From positions 1 to 64,000 of the forward strand of contig JAIXOU010000101.1 in the NCBI GenBank assembly GCA_027486585.1: a DNA stretch of 64,000 nucleotides. The letters run 5' to 3'. This DNA comes from Verrucomicrobiaceae bacterium. GTDB lineage: Bacteria > Verrucomicrobiota > Verrucomicrobiia > Verrucomicrobiales > Verrucomicrobiaceae. This document shows, one piece after another, positions 43,550 to 53,407 of this stretch. Each line of letters starts with the position of its first letter. Position 1 is the first letter of the stretch. The notes under the pieces were generated by a model. The model searched no databases. It had not been told where the DNA came from and saw nothing but the letters and a program-made list of their open reading frames with translations. Position numbers and translations under genes: made by a program.

Positions 43550-44467
43550 ATGAAACGAACCGCCCTTTTTCTCACAGTCTTTGCTCTGCTCCAAGTTACC
43601 GAGGCGCAGGAAGTCGCTAAGCCATCTCAAGAGATGATGCAGCGTCTCTTTAATCCCAACGCTACGAACGAAGAGCTGGTGGCCGCGACGAAGGAGGCCA
43701 GTAAGGCTGGGGTGCCGCGTCAGCAGATCCTAGAGGCCAAGCTAATTTGGGGTTTGCGCAAACAGGATGCTGATTGGTTGATGAAAATTCTTCCAGAATT
43801 GAAGGTGCTGGCAGAGAATTTTGACCCGGCTCAATCGGCGGGCATCAAGTCAGCAGACGATATCCGTGCCTTTATCGAGTTTACCCAGGGTATGGTTGCT
43901 AAGGCGAAGAAGGATGAAGCTGGCTACAAAAAACACATGCAGGAGGCCTTTTGGCTGAGTCCGAGCCAAGCGCCAGTGTTTGCGCAGGCCATCGAAACGG
44001 ATCGCCGTGAGGCTAAGATGGCGACGATGAAACTGGATCTGAAATTGGCACTGGTCACGTCTGGTGGCGAGGCCACGACACTGGCGGATCAGTTGGTGGG
44101 TAAAAAGGCTGTCTTGCTGGATTTCTGGGCTTCATGGTGCGGCCCTTGTATGCAACTGATGCCTGAGCTCAAAAAGAAAGCCGAGCATTTGACCAAGCAC
44201 GGCATCGTGGTGGCGGGCATGAATAAAGATGATGAAAAAGCGGAGTCTGTGGCGGAGAAAGTGCGCACGGAGCAGGACATCGAGTTTCCGTGGCTGATCG
44301 AGCCGATGGAGCGTCCATTCAGCAAGCTTCTGGAGATCGATAGCATCCCGCGCATGATCCTTGTCGGTCCCGATGGCAAGGTGCTCTTCAATGGCCATCC
44401 CCAAGATCCAGGTCTCTGGACCGCTCTGCAAAAACTTGATCCTGAGATTAAGGCACCTGGTGCCTAA
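43550..44467 (+). CDS. Secreted TlpA-like thioredoxin-fold protein
   Basis: This 305-aa protein has a signal peptide (KRTALFLTVFALLQVTEAQE), a helical region of about 150 residues and a C-terminal thioredoxin domain. That domain has the redox motif WCGPC in LLDFWASWCGPCMQLMPEL and the cis-proline in IDSIPRMILVGPDGKVLF. It should act as a periplasmic thiol-disulfide reductase or chaperone-type oxidoreductase. The ATG at 43550 places the signal peptide at the N-terminus; the frame opens at 43487. Confidence 0.88.
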   Translation: MKRTALFLTVFALLQVTEAQEVAKPSQEMMQRLFNPNATNEELVAATKEASKAGVPRQQILEAKLIWGLRKQDADWLMKILPELKVLAENFDPAQSAGIKSADDIRAFIEFTQGMVAKAKKDEAGYKKHMQEAFWLSPSQAPVFAQAIETDRREAKMATMKLDLKLALVTSGGEATTLADQLVGKKAVLLDFWASWCGPCMQLMPELKKKAEHLTKHGIVVAGMNKDDEKAESVAEKVRTEQDIEFPWLIEPMERPFSKLLEIDSIPRMILVGPDGKVLFNGHPQDPGLWTALQKLDPEIKAPGA

Positions 44468-44473
44468 GTTCAC

Positions 44474-45397
44474 CTATTGATCAATTTGCGGCGTCGCTGC
44501 ATCTTCACGCTCTAAAAGACGCAGTTGATGAATGTTCAGGCGCGCCGTGGGGTTTCCAGCGGCTAAAAAAACAACCAGTTGGTGCACATTTTGGGGTGGC
44601 TGAGAAGGTGGCCATTGGATTTGTATTCTGTGGCGACCCGGCAACATTTGCCCACCTGCTCGGAGACGCGGCCCGTCTTTATGATTGAGATCGATGCGGA
44701 CCCCTATTTCAACGGATTCTGCTGCTTCCAGTGTCCCATCCAATTCCAACCGGTCAAATCGAGTCCAGTCATGGTTTCGGGCATCTAGATGCGCGCTAGC
44801 CGCAGTTTGACTGGTTCGTTCCAAAATCATCTGGCCATGCTGGCTGCGCGGCTGAAAAGCGGGATTTAAGGCTGGCTCAATAGTCCAAAAAAAGCCTCCT
44901 AATTTCTCATTGAAGTTTGTTAGGATTGGAAAGCATTTGTCTGCTGCTCTGTGAGCCATCATCACTTTGACGGTCCATCCTACGGGAGGTGCTAGAAGGC
45001 ACGTCAGTGCCAGAGTGCGTAAAATTAAACGCCACCCCATTGGTTGGAGCAAGATGGCTAAACCCCAGAGGGTGCCGGCGACAATTCCGACCATGTCCCA
45101 CATGAAGTCACCCATGTCTGCAGTCCGGTGAAACCAGGGTTGCACGAGTTCAATCATGGCGGCAAGGCCGATGGCAGAAAAGGCCGCCGCGAGGATGCTA
45201 ATATACTTGGCTTTTTGAGAGTTGAAAAAGCCGATCAATGCAACACAACAAATTCCCATCAGTGGGCTGTGCATGCGGTTGAGGAGTTCCCCGCGCCAGC
45301 CTGAGGACCATCCTGTTGGCAGAGGTAATAGTAGAGTCGAGGTAATCCCGACAAAAAGACAGGCCGCCATCAACGGGTGCTGGAATAGACGCTTCAA
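44474..45397 (-). CDS. VanZ-family membrane protein with C-terminal extracytoplasmic domain
   Basis: This 307-aa protein has about four membrane helices in its first 145 residues with the VanZ-like signature AMIELVQPWFHRTADMGDFM, then WDMVGIVAGTLWG. After that comes a beta-rich domain of about 160 residues (FWTIEPALNPAFQPRSQHGQ, DRLELDGTLEAAESVEIGVR) resembling a carbohydrate-binding jelly roll. VanZ-like proteins often occur in polysaccharide loci with unproven roles. It is downstream of the nucleotide-sugar dehydrogenase on the same strand. Confidence 0.82.
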   Translation of the reverse strand: MKRLFQHPLMAACLFVGITSTLLLPLPTGWSSGWRGELLNRMHSPLMGICCVALIGFFNSQKAKYISILAAAFSAIGLAAMIELVQPWFHRTADMGDFMWDMVGIVAGTLWGLAILLQPMGWRLILRTLALTCLLAPPVGWTVKVMMAHRAADKCFPILTNFNEKLGGFFWTIEPALNPAFQPRSQHGQMILERTSQTAASAHLDARNHDWTRFDRLELDGTLEAAESVEIGVRIDLNHKDGPRLRAGGQMLPGRHRIQIQWPPSQPPQNVHQLVVFLAAGNPTARLNIHQLRLLEREDAATPQIDQ

Positions 45398-45466
45398 GAA
45401 AGGCGTGAAACTAGAGAGTGCTTCAGGGTAACCGTGAGGGGCACGGCTTGTAAAATGGCGGAAGTT

Positions 45467-46768
45467 TTACCAGCAAATGCCCTCATACTGCCACGGCAGG
45501 GAACTCAGTTCTCTCCAGCCATTGACATCGATCACGATCTGATCGGGTCGTGCCAACTTTTTCAGGGCTTCGAAAGCGACACATTTTTGGGAGACCACGA
45601 TGACCTCACTGTCCTCCATCACATCCATTAGGTCTTGCTTCAAAAGCTGTGCCAAATGCGGCATACGGGCTTGGATTTGCTGTTCGTTAGCACCGATCAG
45701 TCGGGAAAGATTGAGATGTGGATCATAAATACGCAGTTCATAACCTCGGCCGATGAGCGTCTCTGCCGCAGCAACAAGAGGACTGCCGCGCAAGTCGTCT
45801 GTGTTTGCTTTGAAGGCGAGTCCAAGAAAGCCAATACGACGCTTTTCCTTTTTTTCGATTAAGCTGACGAAGAGTTCTTGATGTGCGGCATTGGTAGTCG
45901 CGGTATTTTCCAGCAGTGGCAGGCTGAGATTCTGCTGACGAGCAAAAGACTTCAGCGCCGAGACATCCTTTGGCAGACAAGAACCACCAAAGGGGTTGCC
46001 TGGTTTCATGTAGTAACTGGAGATGTTAAGTCTCGTATCAGCGCACAGTACGTCCATGACTCGGGTGCCATCCTCGCCCAAATGCTTGCAGAGGCGACCA
46101 ATCTCATTGGCAAAGCCCACTTTCAAGGCATGGAAGTAGTTGCAGGAATACTTGATCATTTCTGCGCCCTCCCAAGCTAAGATGGAAGGTTGACCACCCA
46201 TGATTTCGGAGACTTCAGCATCTGCTGGTGCGCCACCATCGTGAGTGCCGATGACCACCAGAGAGGGATCACGGAAGTCCTTCACAGCCGTCCCTTCCCT
46301 TAGAAATTCTGGGCAATAATAGACACGCACCTGACCTGATGCCAAGAGGTCTGCCAGTAAGCTTGTGACCAAGGCGCGTGTGCTACCTGGCAGCATGGTG
46401 CTGCGATAGAGTAGGATATGGGTTTTCTTCGATTCTCGGATGGCCTCAACAATCTGAGCCGTGACCTTGCGGACAAACTCGAGATTGAGCGTGCCTGACG
46501 GTTGCGATGGCGTGCCCACACACACAATGCTGACTTCCGTCGTCTCCACAGCTTGTCGGACGTCCAGGGTAGCACCCAGGCGATTGTTCGCAGTCGCCTT
46601 CATGAGAAGATCATCCACCTCGGGTTCGATAATGGGTGACTGGCCACGGCCAAAAGCCTCTACCTTGGCCGCATGCATATCCACACCAATAAGGCGGTGG
46701 CCTTTCTCTGCTAAACACGCGGAAGTAACGGCACCGACGTAGCCAAGGCCAAAAACTGAAATATTCAT
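45467..46768 (-). CDS. Nucleotide-sugar 6-dehydrogenase, AlgD (GDP-mannose)-like
   Basis: This 433-aa enzyme of the UDP-glucose/GDP-mannose dehydrogenase family makes a uronic-acid nucleotide sugar by double NAD-dependent oxidation. It has NAD binding at MNISVFGLGYVGAVTSACLA, VCVGTPSQPSGTLNL, STMLPGSTRAL and the catalytic Cys in NPFGGSCLPKDVSALKSFA. SSYYMKPGNPFGGSCLPKDV resembles GDP-mannose 6-dehydrogenase more than UDP-glucose dehydrogenase, but substrate assignment is tentative. Its product would feed the surrounding polysaccharide genes. Confidence 0.88.
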   Translation of the reverse strand: MNISVFGLGYVGAVTSACLAEKGHRLIGVDMHAAKVEAFGRGQSPIIEPEVDDLLMKATANNRLGATLDVRQAVETTEVSIVCVGTPSQPSGTLNLEFVRKVTAQIVEAIRESKKTHILLYRSTMLPGSTRALVTSLLADLLASGQVRVYYCPEFLREGTAVKDFRDPSLVVIGTHDGGAPADAEVSEIMGGQPSILAWEGAEMIKYSCNYFHALKVGFANEIGRLCKHLGEDGTRVMDVLCADTRLNISSYYMKPGNPFGGSCLPKDVSALKSFARQQNLSLPLLENTATTNAAHQELFVSLIEKKEKRRIGFLGLAFKANTDDLRGSPLVAAAETLIGRGYELRIYDPHLNLSRLIGANEQQIQARMPHLAQLLKQDLMDVMEDSEVIVVSQKCVAFEALKKLARPDQIVIDVNGWRELSSLPWQYEGICW

Positions 46769-46848
46769 GAATGGGATTGTAAGAGGGGGTGAAGGATGTC
46801 TCTCATGCAGGAGGATGTGGAGTCAAATGATGCCACCAGAGCGCTCGA

Positions 46849-48444
46849 TTAATGGCTCGGATTGGCTGAATCCGTGGTCTTTCGCTGATACACGAGGAGC
46901 CTGCCTGTTTCTGCAGGCCGACGAGTGATTGGCTGATCAATCTGAAGTTGCCAACGACTTTCTGCCGATTGCAGCGCCTGCAGTAAAAGACGTTCGTGCG
47001 GCGATTGTCGTTTTGGCGGCACCGAGAGATCCACAAAGACCCGTGACACCTGAACTTTGTCGAGATGCTCAAGCAACTCTCCTACTTGAGTGAATGCTTG
47101 TTTGTAATTCCGTCCCATCCAGTCGCTCGAGCCGAGTTCTTTGCTGCCTCTGTAAATGCGCAGCAGGGCAGGGGAGCGCTGCAGGCAGTGGAAGGTCGCT
47201 GCTGCAATAATGGCACCTTCTCCCCTAGGGTCGGAAGCAACCAGCCAGTTTCTTTTTGGGTCTCCGATCTTGGGCATTCCTGATTTTATAACAGCGGTCG
47301 TGAATCCTAGAACTTCCTTTTGCGGAACGCCGTCACGAATTAGCGGAACACAAATAAAGACTGCTAGGAGCAAAGGTTTACCAATATGGGAAGTGCGGCT
47401 AGGCCAAGGAATGGCGTTCATTCCATAGGCGGCAATGATGACGACCACGGGAACGAGGGTGAGCATGTATCGAGTGCTTAGCCCAACTGGAACAAGTAAG
47501 AGTACGGCGATCACCCCAATTGCCATGCCTGTCAATGAGGCGGCTTCAAAGCTGAGGATCTTCTGTTTGTATCCTGCTTTGATTCCATAAATGAGACCCA
47601 TGACGGTTAGTATGGTGAGAGGCCAGCCAAACAACTCTGGCATAGCTTTTAGGTGATAGGGGACCGCTTCCAGGAAATACTGTATCGGGGAAAGTTGTGT
47701 CATTCCCTCCTTGGAAATCTTGGTGGAATAAAGCATCCAGGGTCCTGCTAATACTGCTACAGGCAGTGCCGCGCACCACCAAGATGGAGATAGCAACAGT
47801 CGCCATTGTCGGGCAAGGAGAGTGCTGAGTGGTGGCAGTAAGCATAGCCCGACACCTGATCCTTTGGTTAAAATGGCGCCTGCCGCCACGCATCCCCAGA
47901 GCAGCGATCGGCGCATAGAAGGTGCTCGGAGGAATCCTGCCCAAAGCAATGCCGCCCAAAGGCAAAAAACGGCAAAGAGAATGTCAGACATCACGTGTAG
48001 CGTCAATTTAAGTGCCACAGGTATTGCCATGGTGCTGAGTCCTGCGAGCAAGGCCAGTCCTGGGGACAACAAACGGCGGCCCATGAGATATGTAAGGGCG
48101 GATAATGAGGCTAGAAAAAACGCCTGAAGAACCAACAGAACACTGACTTCCGGCAGGGCCATCAAAAAGGGTGCCGCCAACACATAATACAGCGGCGGAT
48201 AATGTCCCAGCGCCACTCGTGGGAAGTCCGCATAGTATGTTTTGGCGAACTGCATCGGCTGTTGGCCCAGTCCCTCTGTCACATAATCGCTCACCATCAG
48301 AGCGGTCACTGCATGTGCCGCCTCATCAGGGTCCCCTCCGAGGTCTGAAGAAAAACCTCCGCGTGCCATAATAAAGCCGCAACTGGCAACAAACCCCACG
48401 ATGAAGATGAGAATGGCATGGAGAGTATCGCTTCGTGCTGGCAT
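46849..48444 (-). CDS. Membrane glycosyltransferase (GT39/ArnT-like)
   Basis: This 531-aa protein has about 11-12 membrane helices and a C-terminal periplasmic domain of about 150 residues. The N-terminal loop after helix 1 is acidic (SSDLGGDPDEAAH), as in GT39/PMT-family enzymes, where Asp-Glu binds metal or donor. Then YYADFPRVALGHYPPLYYVL matches the 'HPPLYY' motif of the family. Such enzymes transfer sugars from polyprenyl-phosphate donors to periplasmic acceptors. It heads the leftward operon with the dehydrogenase and VanZ genes, and is divergent from the acyltransferase at 48570. Confidence 0.85.
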   Translation of the reverse strand: MPARSDTLHAILIFIVGFVASCGFIMARGGFSSDLGGDPDEAAHAVTALMVSDYVTEGLGQQPMQFAKTYYADFPRVALGHYPPLYYVLAAPFLMALPEVSVLLVLQAFFLASLSALTYLMGRRLLSPGLALLAGLSTMAIPVALKLTLHVMSDILFAVFCLWAALLWAGFLRAPSMRRSLLWGCVAAGAILTKGSGVGLCLLPPLSTLLARQWRLLLSPSWWCAALPVAVLAGPWMLYSTKISKEGMTQLSPIQYFLEAVPYHLKAMPELFGWPLTILTVMGLIYGIKAGYKQKILSFEAASLTGMAIGVIAVLLLVPVGLSTRYMLTLVPVVVIIAAYGMNAIPWPSRTSHIGKPLLLAVFICVPLIRDGVPQKEVLGFTTAVIKSGMPKIGDPKRNWLVASDPRGEGAIIAAATFHCLQRSPALLRIYRGSKELGSSDWMGRNYKQAFTQVGELLEHLDKVQVSRVFVDLSVPPKRQSPHERLLLQALQSAESRWQLQIDQPITRRPAETGRLLVYQRKTTDSANPSH

Positions 48445-48569
48445 GGGCTATTTTGTGCAAATCTGCATTCCACAGTTATTTACGGCCTTCACGCTTTATC
48501 AAGCTAAGAACACGTGAGTCTAATTTTGGAGAGAAATACTTTGCAGGCGCTGGACGAGTTCCCAAAAGG

Positions 48570-49640
48570 ATGCGAGCAAGCAGGGTGCCTGAGAGAATTC
48601 AAAATTCCTACCTGCCCAGCTTGCAGGTTTTGCGTGCCATTGCTGCGCTAGCGGTGGTGTGTTATCATGCCTGCCTTTTTGTTGAACGTGAGTCTGGGCA
48701 AGTGTTATTGGGCGGATGGTATCATCTCGGAGAGCTGGGTGTGGATTTCTTTTTCGTTCTGAGCGGTTTCATCATTGCTCATGTTCATGGGCATGAGTTG
48801 GGGCTGCCGAATTGCGCGCCGCGTTACTTGAAGCGGCGCTTCTTTCGCATTTATCCGCTCTTGTTTGTCTTGACTAGTTTGAGGCTATTGGCGGAACTTC
48901 CCCAATGGGTTAAGGGCATTAAAGTGCCTGACTGGGAAAGATTGTTCTCCTCCTATTTATTATTGCCACAGTCGGACGGCACGATGCCGATCATTTCCGC
49001 GGCCTGGACGCTGCAGCATGAGGCTCTTTTTTATGGCCTCTTTCTGCTGGCGCTTTTGCTAGGGAGAAGAGTTGGCGTCTTCCTCATGGCGGGATGGATA
49101 CTGCTTGTGGTCGTTGTTGGCGTCTTTGGTGTTGGCCTGCATGGACTGCCCCGCCTGTTGTGTGATGCCCACAATGTTGAGTTTATGTTTGGAGTGCTGG
49201 TCTGCGAATCATTGCACCAGCGAGTGAAGGTGCCCTCACGTCTTTTGGTGTGGGGTATCTTGGTTTCGGGTATCCTGTTTGGCGTCACTTGTTATGAGCC
49301 TCGTCTGGGAATGGACCAGAAGTTGATCACTCGTTGTATGTTGGGTGCCGGCTTTGCGGCTCTCATTTGGCTGCTCGCTGGCCATGAGATGAAGCATGGT
49401 GGCATGCCGTGGCCTGCCTGGTTACGCTGGCTTGGTGATGCCTCCTATTCCATTTATTTGGCGCACTCCGTCGTGCTTTTAATGGTGGTTGCCATTCTGT
49501 CGCGCTTCATTCAGGGCAGTCTTGCTTATGCCTACGGTGTGGCTGGGGCCTCTGTTATTGCCGGATTGTTGGCTGGTGGTCTGGTGTGGCTGCTGATTGA
49601 GCGGCCGTTACTAACTAGAAGTCGTGAATTTTGCAGGTGA
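48570..49640 (+). CDS. Acyltransferase-3 family membrane protein
   Basis: This 356-aa protein has about ten membrane helices and opens with LPSLQVLRAIAALAVVCYHA, the R-x10-H arrangement of acyltransferase 3 (Arg in LRAIAAL, His in CYHA), then GELGVDFFFVLSGFIIAHVH. Such proteins O-acetylate or otherwise acylate sugars. The frame opens at 48435, but the family start lies near the ATG at 48570. It begins the rightward part of the polysaccharide locus. Confidence 0.88.
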   Translation: MRASRVPERIQNSYLPSLQVLRAIAALAVVCYHACLFVERESGQVLLGGWYHLGELGVDFFFVLSGFIIAHVHGHELGLPNCAPRYLKRRFFRIYPLLFVLTSLRLLAELPQWVKGIKVPDWERLFSSYLLLPQSDGTMPIISAAWTLQHEALFYGLFLLALLLGRRVGVFLMAGWILLVVVVGVFGVGLHGLPRLLCDAHNVEFMFGVLVCESLHQRVKVPSRLLVWGILVSGILFGVTCYEPRLGMDQKLITRCMLGAGFAALIWLLAGHEMKHGGMPWPAWLRWLGDASYSIYLAHSVVLLMVVAILSRFIQGSLAYAYGVAGASVIAGLLAGGLVWLLIERPLLTRSREFCR

Positions 49641-49756
49641 GTTCTTCCGTGTCTAACTCTGAGCTTCAAAAAGTGAACCGGCCATCTAGCGTAGAACTCT
49701 GAGGCTTTTTTACCTCGACGCAGACAGTAGAATGTTGCAACGTTTCATTGTAGCAG

Positions 49757-51277
49757 ATGTTGTTTAATTCCGGTTCCTTTCTCTTTGCATTCCTTCCCAT
49801 CGTTATGGGTGGGTTGGCCCTATTACATCGGTTTTTTGGCAGAGAGGTTTCCCTTGGTTGGCTGGCTGCATGCTCCCTGTTTTTCTATGGGTGCTGGAGC
49901 CCCGCTCAAGTGCCCTTGTTGTTGGGTTCGATTTTGTTGAATTTCTGGATTGGAACACGTCTGCAACAGCCTGATTCGAAGTGTCGTCCACAGCTTTTGC
50001 TAGCAGGTGTCGTTATTAATCTTGGGCTTCTAGCATACTACAAATATTGGCCATTTATCGTGACAACGGCGGCCCAGATTACAGGTCAAACATGGTCTGC
50101 AGAGCCCTTAGAACTCCCACCGGGCATTTCATTTTATACCTTTCACCAGCTCACGTATCTCATCCAATGCAACCTGGGTCGAACGCTTGGAACTGCGTTT
50201 AACCACTATTTGATCTACATCACTTTTTACCCACAGTTGATCGCTGGGCCCATAGTGCGGCCTCATGAGATGCTGCCACAGCTTACCTCACCGCGTCCGC
50301 GTGCTTTTGAATGGAATGAGCTTTCTGTGGGGATCTTTCTTTTGGCCGTTGGTCTGTTTAAAAAGATGGTCATCGCTGATTACGTGGCTGTTTGGGTGTC
50401 GCCTGTCTTCGATGTATGGGCAAAGATTGGCACTGTGACTATGTTGGATGCGTGGGTGGCTGCACTGGCTTATACCTTCCAGCTTTATTTTGATTTCTCG
50501 GCCTACTCAGATATGGCGCTCGGTCTTGCTCTAATGGTGGGGATCCGCATGCCTGCTAATTTTTTCTCGCCCTACAAGGCCGTTAGCATCATTGATTTTT
50601 GGCGTCGGTGGCACATTACCCTCTCATTGTTCCTTCGTGATTATCTTTACATCCCACTTGGCGGTGGGCGCTGTGGCTGGTTGCGTCAGCAGTTCAATTT
50701 ATTGCTGGTCATGATCATTGGTGGCTTTTGGCACGGCGCTGGATGGACCTTTGGTGCGTGGGGGCTTTGGCATGGCTTATGTCTCGTCGTCAATCATGCT
50801 TGGCGTACTGCGGGCCTTCAGGGTCGCCTCGGACGTGTGCTTTCTTGGGGGGTTACCTTTTTGTCGGTCATTGTGGGTTGGACGATCTTCCGCGCTCCCG
50901 ATTTAGGTACAGCGTGGAATGTCTTGCGCAGTCTGATGGGCGCTCAGGGAATGCAACTCCCTCCTGGGTGGCTGCAAAAAATGCCCCTTTTGACCAAGCT
51001 CTCCATTACTGGAACTGAGGACTGGACTGTTTTTACGGGGCCGATTCAGCTTGTTGTGTTGGGGGGATTAATGGCTGGCTGCCTGATTCTTCCCAATGCC
51101 GTACAATTGACTCGGGGCAGCTTCACTTTGCCCAATGAGGCGACTCTACCTAAAGGCCCTAACCCATGGTTTAGCTGGCGTCCTGACTGGCGCTGGGCTG
51201 TTATCACCGGCGCTGCCTTTGTCGCTGCCTTTCTTCATTTGGGTAAGATAAGTGAGTTCCTCTACTTTCAGTTCTGA
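49757..51277 (+). CDS. MBOAT-family O-acyltransferase (AlgI-like)
   Basis: This is a 506-aa integral membrane protein of the AlgI/DltB family. It has MLFNSGSFLFAFLPIVMGGL at the start, LPPGISFYTFHQLTYLIQCN, FYPQLIAGPIVRP, FYFDFSAYSDMA-type residues (LYFDFSAYSDMALGLALMVG), FWRRWHITLSLFLRDYLYIP, LGGGR and the catalytic-histidine region MIIGGFWHGAGWTFGAWG. It acylates extracellular polysaccharides. It is followed 1 bp later by an SGNH-like partner, the standard arrangement for such systems. Confidence 0.93.
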   Translation: MLFNSGSFLFAFLPIVMGGLALLHRFFGREVSLGWLAACSLFFYGCWSPAQVPLLLGSILLNFWIGTRLQQPDSKCRPQLLLAGVVINLGLLAYYKYWPFIVTTAAQITGQTWSAEPLELPPGISFYTFHQLTYLIQCNLGRTLGTAFNHYLIYITFYPQLIAGPIVRPHEMLPQLTSPRPRAFEWNELSVGIFLLAVGLFKKMVIADYVAVWVSPVFDVWAKIGTVTMLDAWVAALAYTFQLYFDFSAYSDMALGLALMVGIRMPANFFSPYKAVSIIDFWRRWHITLSLFLRDYLYIPLGGGRCGWLRQQFNLLLVMIIGGFWHGAGWTFGAWGLWHGLCLVVNHAWRTAGLQGRLGRVLSWGVTFLSVIVGWTIFRAPDLGTAWNVLRSLMGAQGMQLPPGWLQKMPLLTKLSITGTEDWTVFTGPIQLVVLGGLMAGCLILPNAVQLTRGSFTLPNEATLPKGPNPWFSWRPDWRWAVITGAAFVAAFLHLGKISEFLYFQF

Positions 51278-51278
51278 T

Positions 51279-52493
51279 ATGCATATTTCTAAGCATCGTC
51301 GCTTCGTAGTCTGGACGACGTTTACCATGCTCGTTTTCCTGGCTGGTGTCATCCTGTTCAACCGCGCCGTGAACCCTTTCTGTGTCTTTCCCTCCGACTG
51401 GCTGGCGACGCCGCTGAAGCCGGAGACTTTTACGCATCTGCGTTTAGTCAAGGCGGCCCAGGTGCGACACCTTCAGCCTGCAACGATCTTGCTTGGAAAT
51501 TCACGGGTAGAGACGGGTCTCTTCCCCGGTCATCCTGCCTTTTCCCAGCGCCCTGTTTATAATTTAGGACTTAGTCAGGCCTGCACTTATGAAACCCTGC
51601 GCTACTTTCAGCATGCCAGTGCTGGCGGCAAACTGCGGCAAGCTGTCTGGCTGATGGATTACGCCGCTTTTCTTGAAAGTTCAGTTCCCTCACCGGATTT
51701 TTCTGAGTCTAGGCTTGCTCTTAGCGCCACAGGAGAGCCCGAGGGCTATTCGTTCATGATGGATTGGGCGCAGTCCTTGCTTACCGAGGATGCCGTTTCT
51801 GGCAGTTTGAGAACGTTGCTAAAGAGGAAAGGAGAAAAAAGCTACGCGGTTGATGGTGCGCGTATTGCCAGTGAGGAGAGGGCGCGCGTGATGCAAAAGG
51901 GTGGTAGCCTTCCGGCTTTTCTTTCCTATGAGCGGCACCAGTTTCCGTTGCAGGTAAAACAACCCGCGGTGATCTCTGAGGCAGCCCTTGGTCATTTGCG
52001 TCAGTTGCTGGAGCTGGCCCGTGAGCGTCATGTCGAGGTGCGTCTTGGCATTTCGCCAGTTCATGCCCGTCATCTTGAATTGCTCCAGATCGCTGGTCAC
52101 GGACCTGCCTATAAAGAGTGGCGCCGCCGAGTTGTTGCCTTGGTAGAGCCACTGGTGGCCACTCGTGCCATGAAACCGATCGTGGACTTTAGCGGCTACA
52201 ATGAGTACACGACTGAGGCCGTGCCACAAAGTGGACTGGCAAGATGGTATTACGAGAGCAGCCATTTCACCATGGAATTGGGAGACCTTGTTCTGAGCCG
52301 CCTTCTCGCGCCGGATTTGGATCTCAAGACCGTTCCTGAGCAGTTTGGTTCCGCGCTTACCCTGGCAAGTCTTCCAACCCATGAAGACGCTATCGAAATC
52401 GCCCGTCAGGCTTACCTTTCTGAGCGCGCTGCGGAGATTGTTCAATTGCATGAGATGACGCGGCCTTTTCTCCCTCCTGTGAAGATCAAATAG
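51279..52493 (+). CDS. Membrane-anchored SGNH-like partner of the MBOAT protein
   Basis: This 404-aa protein has one N-terminal membrane helix (FVVWTTFTMLVFLAGVILFN). Its extracytoplasmic domain contains ATILLGNSRVETGLFPGHPA; GNSR is in the position of the GxS nucleophile motif. The ending matches its family (FSGYNEYTTEAVPQSGLARW, YYESSHFTMELGDLVL), where the D/Y-SSH segment supplies the catalytic His. In MBOAT pairs such proteins complete acyl transfer outside the membrane. The ATG at 51279 follows the MBOAT stop directly; the frame also opens at 51252. Confidence 0.8.
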   Translation: MHISKHRRFVVWTTFTMLVFLAGVILFNRAVNPFCVFPSDWLATPLKPETFTHLRLVKAAQVRHLQPATILLGNSRVETGLFPGHPAFSQRPVYNLGLSQACTYETLRYFQHASAGGKLRQAVWLMDYAAFLESSVPSPDFSESRLALSATGEPEGYSFMMDWAQSLLTEDAVSGSLRTLLKRKGEKSYAVDGARIASEERARVMQKGGSLPAFLSYERHQFPLQVKQPAVISEAALGHLRQLLELARERHVEVRLGISPVHARHLELLQIAGHGPAYKEWRRRVVALVEPLVATRAMKPIVDFSGYNEYTTEAVPQSGLARWYYESSHFTMELGDLVLSRLLAPDLDLKTVPEQFGSALTLASLPTHEDAIEIARQAYLSERAAEIVQLHEMTRPFLPPVKIK

Positions 52494-52573
52494 CTGTTGA
52501 GGTTAAAGTTGCGGACGAATACAAAAGTCGCTTGTGATGTTATCATGACCGCGTATGGACCGTGACTTTTCGC

Positions 52574-53404
52574 ATGTCTCAAGAAACAATTATAAGCTCT
52601 AGCCGAAGTCAGGCTGAATACTGGAAAGAGTTATGGAGATATCGGGAACTCATGCTGCTGTTAACTTGGCGTGACATCTTGGTGCGCTACAAGCAGACGG
52701 TTATAGGCATACTTTGGGCGCTGATCCGGCCGGTTCTTACAGTCACCATCTTTGCGCTCGTCTTTGGCCGCTTTGCTAAACTTGATGCAGGCGGCCCACC
52801 CTACGTCCTTGTCGTCCTTGCAGGCATGCTGCCATGGTATTTCTTTGCTTCTGCCATTTCAGAATCGAGCATGAGCATGATTAATAACTCGGCCTTGCTT
52901 TCAAAGTCCTATTTCCCGCGCCTGCTGCTTCCATTGGGGGCCATTCTGGCCACCCTCGTGGACTTTGCCATCAGTCTCTGTCTTCTGTTTGTCCTCCTGG
53001 TCTGGTATCATTTTCCGATGAGTCCACGCCTGCTGTGCCTGCCTCTGCTCACGCTTGCTGCCATGTTTGCAGCACTAGGGCCGGGCCTGCTCGTGACGGC
53101 GTTGAATGTGCGGTATCGGGACTTTCGCTACGTCGTCCCCTTCATAGTACAGATAGGTCTCTATATTTCTCCAGTCGGGTTTACCAGCAGCCTCGTGGCT
53201 GAGCGCCTCGGTAGCTGGGGTTTCACTCTCTATTGTCTCAATCCCATGGTCGGAGTCATTGAAGGTTTCCGCTGGTGCATTGGTGTTGCGGATCAGGCTT
53301 CAGTCTTGGCCATCGCTATCTCTGGCAGCGTAAGCTTGGTGCTACTTGTGATTGGCCTTAAGTATTTCAAATCCACCGAAGCGTCCTTTGCGGACTACAT
53401 TTGA
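52574..53404 (+). CDS. wzm: Polysaccharide ABC exporter permease (Wzm-like)
   Basis: This 276-aa, six-helix ABC-2 family permease exports lipid-linked polysaccharide. Its N-terminal amphipathic region has YWKELWRYRELMLLLTWRDI, LVRYKQTVIGILWALIRPVL, which is the 'R-D-(I/L)-x-(V/L)-R-Y' hallmark of Wzm/KpsM. Hydrophobic segments follow, then FVVPFIVQIGLYISPVGF-like sequence (YVVPFIVQIGLYISPVGFTS) and LNPMVGVIEGFRW. The ATG at 52574 is preferred to the GTG at 52562. The ATPase gene starts 3 bp after its stop. Confidence 0.9.
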   Translation: MSQETIISSSRSQAEYWKELWRYRELMLLLTWRDILVRYKQTVIGILWALIRPVLTVTIFALVFGRFAKLDAGGPPYVLVVLAGMLPWYFFASAISESSMSMINNSALLSKSYFPRLLLPLGAILATLVDFAISLCLLFVLLVWYHFPMSPRLLCLPLLTLAAMFAALGPGLLVTALNVRYRDFRYVVPFIVQIGLYISPVGFTSSLVAERLGSWGFTLYCLNPMVGVIEGFRWCIGVADQASVLAIAISGSVSLVLLVIGLKYFKSTEASFADYI

Positions 53405-53407
53405 TCT